Assembly: GCA_031291475.1 (NCBI GenBank)
Contig: JARLIY010000130.1
Span: 1 to 64,000 of the forward strand
DNA length: 64,000 nt
Direction: 5' to 3'
Source of the DNA: Xanthobacteraceae bacterium
GTDB taxonomy: Bacteria; Pseudomonadota; Alphaproteobacteria; Rhizobiales; Xanthobacteraceae
Below are positions 7,894 to 14,656 of this stretch, in pieces; within the stretch, counting starts at the first letter, position 1; every line of letters starts with the position of its first letter. The translations under genes and the position numbers were made by a program. The notes below the pieces were generated by a model. It saw only the letters and a list, made by a program, of their open reading frames with translations. It was not told where the DNA came from and ran no database searches.

Positions 7894-8726
7894 CGCTGAA
7901 AATCACCATTCTCGGCTGCGGCTCGTCCGGCGGCGTACCGCGGCCGGCTTTGGGCTGGGGCGACTGCGATCCGAACAATCCGAAGAACCGCCGCCGGCGC
8001 ACCTCGCTTCTAGTCGAGCGTGGGGAGTCATCCGGCGCGACGCGGGTACTGATCGATACCCCGCCCGATCTGCGCGAGCAGCTCCTTGACGCCGCCGTCG
8101 ATGGGCTCGACGGCGTGCTCTACACCCACGAGCACGCCGACCACACCCACGGCATCGACGATCTGCGCGCCTATTTCATCAAGCGCCGGCAATTGGTCGA
8201 CGTTTATTTCGACGAGCATAACGCGAAAATGATGCACAGCCGGTTCGGCTATTGCTTCAAGTCGCCGCCCGGCAGCGAATACCCACCGATCCTGCGCGAG
8301 CATCGGCTGACCGCCGGCCAGCCGGTCACCATCAAAGGGCAGGGCGGGCCGATCGCGGCGCTGCCGATCCTGCAGCAACACGGCGACATTCCCTCGCTCG
8401 GCTTTCGCTTCGGCAATTTCGCCTATTCCTGCGACCTCAACGGCCTGCCCGCAGAAAGCGTTGGCGCTTTGGCCGGCCTCGACATCTGGATCGTCGATGC
8501 GCTGCGCTACCGGCCGCATCCGAGCCATTTCTCGGTGGCCGACGCGCTCGGCTGGATCGAGCGCGTCAAGCCCGGCCGCGCCATCCTGACCAACCTGCAT
8601 TCCGACCTCGACTATGAAGCGCTCCGCATGGAGCTGCCGCCCCGTGTCGAGCCGGCCTACGATGGAATGACATTCAGCGTCGCGGAAACGAGCCTCTCAC
8701 AAGGCTTACCTAAGAATATTCCATAA
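7890..8726 (+). CDS. Metallo-beta-lactamase-fold hydrolase (PhnP-like)
   Basis: A 278-residue MBL-fold protein. The metal site HEHADH at residues 80-85 is followed by THGIDDLRAY, and further ligands lie in SLGFRFGNFAYSCDLNGLP and the late LTNLHSDLDY. The N-terminal ILGCGSSGGVPRP is typical of the PhnP/RNase Z-like phosphodiesterase group. Substrate is unknown; cyclic phosphodiester hydrolysis is a family-based guess. It overlaps tatD by four bases and closes the tmk-holB-metG-tatD run. An imperfect stem-loop at 8730-8758 follows the stop. Confidence 0.85.
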   Translation: MTLKITILGCGSSGGVPRPALGWGDCDPNNPKNRRRRTSLLVERGESSGATRVLIDTPPDLREQLLDAAVDGLDGVLYTHEHADHTHGIDDLRAYFIKRRQLVDVYFDEHNAKMMHSRFGYCFKSPPGSEYPPILREHRLTAGQPVTIKGQGGPIAALPILQQHGDIPSLGFRFGNFAYSCDLNGLPAESVGALAGLDIWIVDALRYRPHPSHFSVADALGWIERVKPGRAILTNLHSDLDYEALRMELPPRVEPAYDGMTFSVAETSLSQGLPKNIP

Positions 8727-8729
8727 TAT

Positions 8730-8758
8730 GCCTTATGCGAATGATAGCTTCATAAGCC
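8730..8758. terminator. Imperfect stem-loop after the MBL hydrolase
   Basis: GCCTTATG (8730-8737) pairs with CATAAGCC (8751-8758) with one mismatch around a 13-base loop, four bases after the stop codon. There is no T-run. It is a plausible 3' end hairpin for the tmk operon mRNA. Confidence 0.3.
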
Positions 8759-8980
8759 GGATTTGCATCCTGCGACAATTCCCTGCCCTCATTCGTTAAT
8801 TTCGCCTGGACCGCGCCATTCCGGCCTGCTCGGCAGGTTTGGGCGCCGGGCATCCGCAGCGGCGCCCGTGGAACCAAGCGCACGGATGCTTCGTTGCATC
8901 ACACCAGCCCGAGCGGCACGGAGACGGAACTCTCGGGCGCGCAATTTTTCCCGCCATCGCACATTCGCAAGGTGAACGCC

Positions 8981-9589
8981 GTGAACAAAATCCGAGCCCT
9001 CGACACGCGCCGCAAGGCCAGCCCGCCCCTCGAGACCCCGACCGATCTTCCCGACGAAGCCGTCCGCGCGCTCTCGGCCAAGCTCAACGAGATACTGGCC
9101 GACGCGTTCGCGCTCTACCTCAAGACCAAGAATTTCCATTGGCATATGAGCGGTCCGCATTTCCGCGATTACCACTTGCTGCTCGACGAGCAATCCGAGC
9201 AGATTTTGGGCACCACCGACGACATCGCCGAGCGCGTCCGCAAGATCGGCGGCACGACGCTCCGATCCGTCGGGCATGTATCCAAATTGCAGACCATCAG
9301 CGACAACGACGACGCCTTCGTCCCGGCGCACGACATGCTCCGCGAATTGATGAACGACAATAAGCACATCGCCGCATCGATGCGCGAATGTCATGAGCTC
9401 GCGGAAAAGCACGAGGATGCGGCGACCGCCGGGCTTCTGGAAAACTTCATCGACGGCACCGAGCGGCGCACCTGGTTCCTGTTCGAACCGGCGCCGCGGA
9501 AAAGTAAACGCCGCCCCAGTCATCGCGAGCGGAGCGAAGCAATCCAGAGGAGCCACTGGCTTGCTTCGGCCTTTCAGGCCTCGCAATGA
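8981..9589 (+). CDS. Dps-family ferritin-like DNA-protection protein
   Basis: A 202-residue Dps/bacterioferritin-like four-helix protein that stores iron and protects DNA from oxidative damage. The intersubunit ferroxidase motif is visible: KTKNFHWHMSGPHF then DYHLLLDEQSEQI, with conserved His, Asp and Glu. The GTG at 8981 is preferred: it gives the usual VNKIRALDT opening and has AAGGTGA just upstream; a GTG at 8972 is the alternative. The normal end would be near WFLFEPA. The last 25 or so residues (SHRERSEAIQ onward) are read from an intergenic palindromic repeat and are not a Dps feature. It stands alone, between the tmk operon and mazG. Confidence 0.88.
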   Translation: MNKIRALDTRRKASPPLETPTDLPDEAVRALSAKLNEILADAFALYLKTKNFHWHMSGPHFRDYHLLLDEQSEQILGTTDDIAERVRKIGGTTLRSVGHVSKLQTISDNDDAFVPAHDMLRELMNDNKHIAASMRECHELAEKHEDAATAGLLENFIDGTERRTWFLFEPAPRKSKRRPSHRERSEAIQRSHWLASAFQASQ

Positions 9590-9591
9590 CG
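9519..9591. repeat. RERSEAIQ-type palindromic repeat, copy 1 (inside dps 3' end)
   Basis: GTCATCGCGAG at 9519 and CTCGCAATGAC near 9580-9590 are inverted arms with one mismatch. GCGAAGCAATCCAG lies inside the left arm and CTGGCTTGCTTC inside the right. It is the same element as at 10451 and 46481. Here it is translated, giving the odd C-terminal tail of the Dps protein. Confidence 0.85.
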
Positions 9592-9642
9592 AACGCATTC
9601 CGGGTCTGCTAGGGTCCGCGCCTGCAAAGGCGAGACCCCGTC

Positions 9643-10443
9643 ATGACCCCTTCCCGCGATATCGGCCGGCTCATCGAGATCATGGCGGCGCTGCGCACGC
9701 CGAAAACCGGCTGCCCGTGGGACCTGCAACAAAATTTCGCAACGATCGCGCCCTACACGCTGGAAGAAGCCTACGAGGTCGCCGACGCCATCGCGCGCAA
9801 TGATCTCGCCGACCTTGAAGACGAGCTTGGCGACCTGCTGTTGCAGGTCGTGTTCCACGCCCGCATGGCGCAGGAACAGGGCGCCTTCGATTTCAGCGAC
9901 GTGGTCGAAGCGATCACCGCCAAGCTCATCCGCCGGCATCCCCACGTCTTCGGCGACGAGCGGACCCTCGACCCGGCCGCCGTCAAGGGCCGCTGGGAGG
10001 AGATCAAGGCTGAGGAGAAAGCGGAAAAGGCCGCCGGCGAGCCACCAATGAAGCAAAGCGCGCTCGCCGGCGTGCCACTTGCGCTCCCCGCCTTGACCCG
10101 CGCGCTGAAGCTTCAGGCCAAGGCCGGCCGGGTCGGCTTCGACTGGAACGATCCGCGCGCGGTCTTGCGCAAAATCCGCGAGGAAGCCGATGAGATCGAG
10201 GAGGCGCTCGACGGCGACGCACCGGCTGTGGCCGCCGAAGTCGGCGATCTCCTCTTCGCCGCGGTCAATCTTGCCCGGCATTTGCGCGCCGACCCGGAAG
10301 CGCTCCTGCGAGAGACCAACCGGAAATTCGAGCGCCGCTTTACCGCCATCGAGGCCGCGCTCGCCGCGCGCGGAAAAGCGCCGCAAGAGGCCACGCTCGC
10401 CGAGATGGATGCGCTGTGGGACGAGGCGAAGACGCGGGAGTGA
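9643..10443 (+). CDS. mazG: Nucleoside triphosphate pyrophosphohydrolase MazG
   Basis: A 266-residue tandem-domain MazG that hydrolyses NTPs and dNTPs to monophosphate and PPi, a housecleaning and (p)ppGpp-linked role. Both domains carry the all-alpha pyrophosphatase signature: LEEAYEVADAIA with DELGDLLLQVVFHARMA in the first, and EEADEIEEALDG with AEVGDLLFAAVNLARHL in the second. KTGCPWDLQQNF near the N-terminus is the family hallmark. Length matches E. coli MazG. It converges on hflX, with only a palindromic repeat between them. Confidence 0.95.
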   Translation: MTPSRDIGRLIEIMAALRTPKTGCPWDLQQNFATIAPYTLEEAYEVADAIARNDLADLEDELGDLLLQVVFHARMAQEQGAFDFSDVVEAITAKLIRRHPHVFGDERTLDPAAVKGRWEEIKAEEKAEKAAGEPPMKQSALAGVPLALPALTRALKLQAKAGRVGFDWNDPRAVLRKIREEADEIEEALDGDAPAVAAEVGDLLFAAVNLARHLRADPEALLRETNRKFERRFTAIEAALAARGKAPQEATLAEMDALWDEAKTRE

Positions 10444-10450
10444 CCACGTC

Positions 10451-10534
10451 GTCATTGCGAGGAGCGAAAGCGACGAAGCAATCCAGGACATAGATGATCA
10501 GCCGCTGGATTGCTTCGCTTTCGCTCGCAATGAC
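10451..10534. repeat. RERSEAIQ-type palindromic repeat, copy 2 (mazG/hflX convergent gap)
   Basis: GTCATTGCGAG (10451-10461) and CTCGCAATGAC (10524-10534) are perfect inverted arms. The stem continues inward through GAAGCAATCCAG and CTGGATTGCTTCG, leaving a small loop around CATAGATGATC. It fills almost the whole gap between the convergent mazG and hflX stops and could act as a bidirectional transcript end. Confidence 0.9.
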
Positions 10535-10536
10535 GA

Positions 10537-11901
10537 TCAGTGCGCAAACTTCTCCCGCACCTCGTGTGCCCTGCCCGGCTCGGTCCGCACCGTCATGGCG
10601 ACCCGGCCGGATTCCAGGTCCACCGTTTTGCGGATCACCTCGGTGTGGCGATACAGCCAGCTGACGCCGGCGCCGTCGGCCGCTTCGAGCACCAGTTCGA
10701 TGAGCTCTCGCCCGGCGGCAAGCCGCGCCTCGATCGCGGCCAAGAGCATGTCGATCCCCTCCCCGGTGATCGCCGAAACCAGCACCGACCGCGTTTCGGC
10801 CGGACGGCGCTCGGCAAGATTTTGTAGCCACGCCCGTTGCTCGGCGTCGAGCCGGTCGATCTTGTTCCATACCTCGATCAACGCGCGTTTGCCGTTGGAC
10901 ACTTCCTGCGGATCGATACCGAGCTGGCGCAGGACGTTTTCCACGTCGGCCAATTGCGCCTCCGCGTCTTCATGGGTGATATCGCGCACATGCAGGATGA
11001 CGTCGGCCTCGATCACCTCTTCGAGCGTGGCGCGGAAGGCGGCGATCAGCATGGTCGGCAGATCGGAAATAAAGCCCACCGTGTCGGAAATGATGATGCG
11101 GCCACCGTGCGGGAGAGCGACCGCGCGCAACGTCGGATCGAGCGTCGAGAACAGCATGTCGGCGGCGACGACCTTGGCCTGCGTCATGCGGTTGAACAGA
11201 GTCGATTTGCCGGCATTGGTGTAGCCGACCAGCGCCACGATCGGATAAGGCACGCGGCGGCGGCTCTCGCGATGCAGTTCGCGCGTGCGCTTGACCTTGA
11301 CCAGCTCGGCTTCGATTTTGGCGAGCCGCTCCTCGATCATGCGCCGGTCGGCTTCGAGCTGGGTCTCGCCGGGACCGCCGAGAAATCCGAAGCCGCCGCG
11401 CTGGCGCTCGAGATGGGTCCAGGAGCGGACCAATCGGCCCTTCTGATAGGTCAAATGCGCATGTTCGACCTGAAGCGCGCCTTCGCGCGTGCGCGCGCGG
11501 CGGCCGAAGATTTCCAGGATGAGGCCGGTGCGGTCGAGCACCTTGACGCCCCACGCTTTTTCCAGACTGCGCTGCTGCACCGGCGACAGCGCGCAATCCA
11601 TCACCACGATGCCGGCTTGTTCCGTCTTCACCAGCCCGGCGATTTCCTCGACCTTGCCTTTGCCGAGATAAGTCGCCGGCCGCACCGCGGCGAGCATGAC
11701 GATCCCGGAGTGTCCGACGTCGAGGTCGATCGCACGGGCGAGACCGACCGCCTCGTCGAGCCGGGCGGCCGGCATGCGCTCGCTTGCGGGGACGCGTCCG
11801 GCCGGGCGCCGCAGCACCGGCTCGATGACCAGCGCACGGCCGGTGGCCGTACCCGGAGAGCTCAGGCGGTCAGCGCGCGTGTCGCGACGGCGCGGCTCCA
11901 A
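10537..11901 (-). CDS. hflX: GTPase HflX
   Basis: A 454-residue ribosome-associated GTPase that rescues stalled or heat-damaged 70S ribosomes. The N-terminal HflX domain with TYLGKGKVEEI and a glycine-rich QRGGFGFLGGPGETQLEADRR linker precedes the G domain: G1 GYTNAGKS at 226-233, G3 DTVGFI, and G4 NKID. The start is taken as a TTG directly after the hfq stop (TGATTG), where AGGAAAAGG in the end of hfq supplies the ribosome binding site. It is thus coupled to hfq, the usual hfq-hflX pairing. An internal start further in is possible. Confidence 0.93.
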   Translation of the reverse strand: MEPRRRDTRADRLSSPGTATGRALVIEPVLRRPAGRVPASERMPAARLDEAVGLARAIDLDVGHSGIVMLAAVRPATYLGKGKVEEIAGLVKTEQAGIVVMDCALSPVQQRSLEKAWGVKVLDRTGLILEIFGRRARTREGALQVEHAHLTYQKGRLVRSWTHLERQRGGFGFLGGPGETQLEADRRMIEERLAKIEAELVKVKRTRELHRESRRRVPYPIVALVGYTNAGKSTLFNRMTQAKVVAADMLFSTLDPTLRAVALPHGGRIIISDTVGFISDLPTMLIAAFRATLEEVIEADVILHVRDITHEDAEAQLADVENVLRQLGIDPQEVSNGKRALIEVWNKIDRLDAEQRAWLQNLAERRPAETRSVLVSAITGEGIDMLLAAIEARLAAGRELIELVLEAADGAGVSWLYRHTEVIRKTVDLESGRVAMTVRTEPGRAHEVREKFAH

Positions 11902-12162
11902 TCAGACCTTTTCCTCAGCCGGCGCATCCTCGGCGCCTTCGAAGAGCTGCACCGGATGACCGGGCATGATGGTCGAAATCGCGTGCTTGTAGACGAGCTG
12001 CGAATGCCCGTCGCGCCGTAACAGCACGCAGAAATTATCGAACCAGGTCACCACGCCTTGCAGCTTGACGCCGTTTACCAGAAAAATGGTGAGCGGGATT
12101 TTGCTCTTGCGGACGTGATTGAGGAAGGTGTCTTGCAGGTTTTGTGCGCGGTCGGCTGCCAT
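11902..12162 (-). CDS. hfq: RNA chaperone Hfq
   Basis: An 86-residue Sm-like RNA chaperone that pairs small RNAs with mRNAs as a hexamer. Sm1 is the [20 protein letters not shown] and NGVKLQG block, and Sm2 is [10 protein letters not shown]. The C-terminal tail is short and acidic ([12 protein letters not shown]), typical of alphaproteobacteria. The ATG at 12162 gives the family-standard [11 protein letters not shown] opening; the frame stays open upstream without conservation. It is followed directly by hflX on the same strand. Confidence 0.97.
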   Translation of the reverse strand: MAADRAQNLQDTFLNHVRKSKIPLTIFLVNGVKLQGVVTWFDNFCVLLRRDGHSQLVYKHAISTIMPGHPVQLFEGAEDAPAEEKV

Positions 12163-12331
12163 GGCCGTTGTTTCCGTTCTTGTACCGCGGGCCCCTACCC
12201 CGCGGGTCTTTTCTTGCCAAGCCAAACATTAGAGTGCAGTGCGGCAGGCGATGCAAGCCCAAGTTGGCAGGCGACGGGACGATTGTGCTCCCGGGCCGGC
12301 CATTCGCAGAACAAATGGCCTGCCGCTCCCT

Positions 12332-13189
12332 TCACCCGGCCTCCGCAAAATCGTGAAAGGCGCGGCGCAAAGCCGTCGCCACCGGACCGGGCTTGCCGTT
12401 GCCGATGAGGCGGCCGTCGATGCGCACCACCGGCAGCACGATTTGCGTCGCTGCGGTCACGAAAGCTTCACGGGCGCCGTAGGCTTCCTCGAGGGTGAAG
12501 GCCCTCTCCTCGATGGCGAGCCCCTGCGCCTTGACGGCCTCGAACAGCACGGTGCGGGTAATGCCGCGCAGGATGGCGCGATCCGCCGGCCGCGTGACCA
12601 CCTTGCCCGCCGGCGTGACGATCCACGCATTCGCCGAAGCGCCTTCGGTGACAGCGCCGTCCCGATCGACGAACCAGGCATCGCGCGCGCCTTGCTCGAT
12701 CGCGGCCTGCCGCGCCAGCACGTTGGGAAGAAGTCCGATGGTCTTGATGTCGACGCGGCCCCAGCGATTGTCGGGCATGCTGATGACCGCGATGCCGTTG
12801 GCCGCCAACGCCTCGTTGCGCGCGCGGTTGAGCGCGCGGGCGGTCACCACCAGGCTCGGCTTCACCTCCGGCGCCGGGAAAGCATGATCGCGCCGCGCCA
12901 CGCCGCGCGTGACCTGGAGATAGACGACGCCGTAGCCGATGCGGTTCCTCGCGACCACTTCGCGCAGCACGACGCCAAGCGCCTTTGTCGACATCGGCGC
13001 GCGGATACGCAGTTCACCGAGCGAGCGATCGAGGCGCGCCAGGTGGCGCCGCGCGTTGATCAGCCGCCCTCCCCTGACTTCGCAGACTTCATAGACGCCG
13101 TCGCCGAATTGATAACCGCGATCCTCGACGTGCACTTTGGCGTCGCGGAACGACAGATAGCGGCCGTTGACGTACGCTATCCGGCTCAT
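12332..13189 (-). CDS. dat: D-amino-acid transaminase-like class IV aminotransferase
   Basis: A 285-residue fold-type IV PLP enzyme (D-Ala transaminase / branched-chain aminotransferase superfamily). The N-terminal YVNGRYLSFRDAKVHVEDRG and GYQFGDGVYE are characteristic of Dat. The Schiff-base Lys is Lys149 in RVDIKTIGLLPN, and the phosphate-binding EGASANAWIV follows. It would interconvert D-Ala and D-Glu with 2-oxoacids, feeding peptidoglycan. The ATG at 13189 is chosen over in-frame upstream codons that fall within a palindromic repeat. Position between ntrX and hfq is usual in Bradyrhizobium relatives. A branched-chain or 4-amino-4-deoxychorismate role cannot be excluded. Confidence 0.85.
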   Translation of the reverse strand: MSRIAYVNGRYLSFRDAKVHVEDRGYQFGDGVYEVCEVRGGRLINARRHLARLDRSLGELRIRAPMSTKALGVVLREVVARNRIGYGVVYLQVTRGVARRDHAFPAPEVKPSLVVTARALNRARNEALAANGIAVISMPDNRWGRVDIKTIGLLPNVLARQAAIEQGARDAWFVDRDGAVTEGASANAWIVTPAGKVVTRPADRAILRGITRTVLFEAVKAQGLAIEERAFTLEEAYGAREAFVTAATQIVLPVVRIDGRLIGNGKPGPVATALRRAFHDFAEAG

Positions 13190-13201
13190 CGGAGATCGGA
13201 T

Positions 13202-13268
13202 GACAGAGGACAGACGACGGAGGAGGCATAAGACGATGAAGGGCAATTATCTTCATCCGTCCTCTGTC
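13202..13268. repeat. Inverted repeat between ntrX and dat
   Basis: GACAGAGGAC (13202-13211) and GTCCTCTGTC (13259-13268) are perfect inverted arms. An inner stem GATGAAG/CTTCATC lies around GGCAATTAT. Flanking TGAC and GTCA plus CGACGG-like runs suggest a larger dispersed element. It fills the ntrX-dat gap and could end or process the ntrYX mRNA. Confidence 0.7.
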
Positions 13269-13283
13269 GTCCGTAGTCCGTCA

Positions 13284-14654
13284 TCAGTCTATCCCCAGTG
13301 CCTTGAGCTTGCGGTGCAGCGCCGAGCGTTCCATGCCGACGAATTCCGCGGTGCGTGAGATATTGCCGCCGAAGCGGTTGATCTGCGCCAAGAGATATTC
13401 GCGCTCGAACACCTCGCGCGCCTCGCGCAGCGCCAGACTCATCAGATGCTCGCCGCCGTTGCCGTTCGGCATCGCCGGAATCATCGAGCCCACGTCCTGC
13501 GGCAGCATCGAGGCGGTAATCACCGCTTCCGGATCGCCGCCGGCGAGGATCATCAGCCGTTCGACGTTATTGCGCAGCTGGCGCACGTTGCCGGGCCAGT
13601 CATGCGATTGCAGCACGGCCAGCGCATCGGTGCCGACGTTGCGCTTCGGCAGCCCGGTGATCTGCGATATCTGGGTCATGAAATATTCGACGAGTTCGGC
13701 GACGTCCTCGCGCCGTTCGGCGAGCGGCGGCACGCGGATCGGTACCACGGACAGCCGGTGATAAAGGTCTTCGCGGAATTTTCCCGCCGCGATATCGGCC
13801 TCGACGTTGCGGCTGGTGGAGGAAATGATGCGCACGTCGACCGTGACCTTGGTGCTGCCGCCGACGCGCTGGAACGTCTGATCCACCAGCACGCGCAGGA
13901 TCTTGTTCTGCGTCTCGCGCGGCATGTCGGCGATCTCGTCGATAAACAGCGTGCCGCCATGGGCTTCTTCGAGCGCGCCGACTTTGCGGCTTTGCGTGCC
14001 GTTCCCCGCCTCGACGCCGAACAGCTCGACCTCCATCTGTTCCGGCATGATGGCGGCGGCGTTGATGACGACGAAGGGTCCGTTGGCGCGCGCCGACAGC
14101 CCGTGGATGGTGCGCGCGGCGAGTTCCTTGCCGCTGCCCGAGGGGCCGATGATGAGGACGCGGCTGTTGGTCGGTCCCACCTTCTCGATCGTCTGCCGCA
14201 ACTGATTGGCGGCGGGCGAATGGCCGACGAGCGTGGAGGCCAGCGGGCCGAGCTGCTTGAGCTCCCTCACCTCGCGCTTGAGCCGCGAATGCTCCAGCGT
14301 GCGTTCGGCGACCAGCAACAGCCGGTCGGCCTTGAACGGCTTCTCGATGAAATCGTAGGCGCCGCGTTTGATCGCCGAAACCGCGGTCTCGATGTTGCCG
14401 TGTCCGGAGATCATCACGATCGGCAAATCGGGATGGTCCTGCTTGAGCAGGTCGAGCAATTGCAGCCCGTCGAGCCGGCTGCCCTGCAGCCAGATGTCGA
14501 GGAACACGAGATTGGGCCGCCGCGCGATCACCGCGGCCAGCGCCTGGTCGGCGTCGCCGGCGGTGCGGGTGCCGTAACCCTCGTCCTGGAGGATGCCGGC
14601 GACCAGCTCGCGGATATCCGTCTCATCGTCGACGATCAGGATGTCGAACGCCAT
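13284..14654 (-). CDS. ntrX: Nitrogen regulation response regulator NtrX
   Basis: A 456-residue response regulator: receiver domain with phospho-acceptor Asp53 (VFLDIW), AAA+ domain with Walker A GPSGSGKE (170-177) and a Walker B FIDEIADMP, and a C-terminal Fis-type helix-turn-helix (NISRTAEFVGMERSALHRK). The GAFTGA loop that contacts sigma-54 is absent: after ELFG the sequence reads VEAGNGTQSRKVG. This fits the NtrX branch, which is thought to act without sigma-54. It follows ntrY by two bases and is its partner, controlling nitrogen, redox or envelope genes depending on species. Confidence 0.94.
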   Translation of the reverse strand: MAFDILIVDDETDIRELVAGILQDEGYGTRTAGDADQALAAVIARRPNLVFLDIWLQGSRLDGLQLLDLLKQDHPDLPIVMISGHGNIETAVSAIKRGAYDFIEKPFKADRLLLVAERTLEHSRLKREVRELKQLGPLASTLVGHSPAANQLRQTIEKVGPTNSRVLIIGPSGSGKELAARTIHGLSARANGPFVVINAAAIMPEQMEVELFGVEAGNGTQSRKVGALEEAHGGTLFIDEIADMPRETQNKILRVLVDQTFQRVGGSTKVTVDVRIISSTSRNVEADIAAGKFREDLYHRLSVVPIRVPPLAERREDVAELVEYFMTQISQITGLPKRNVGTDALAVLQSHDWPGNVRQLRNNVERLMILAGGDPEAVITASMLPQDVGSMIPAMPNGNGGEHLMSLALREAREVFEREYLLAQINRFGGNISRTAEFVGMERSALHRKLKALGID

Positions 14655-14656
14655 GA

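Noticed and set aside
10837-12021. A 394-codon open frame on the plus strand across hflX and hfq
   Set aside because: It runs antisense through two conserved genes and has no start signal or domain.
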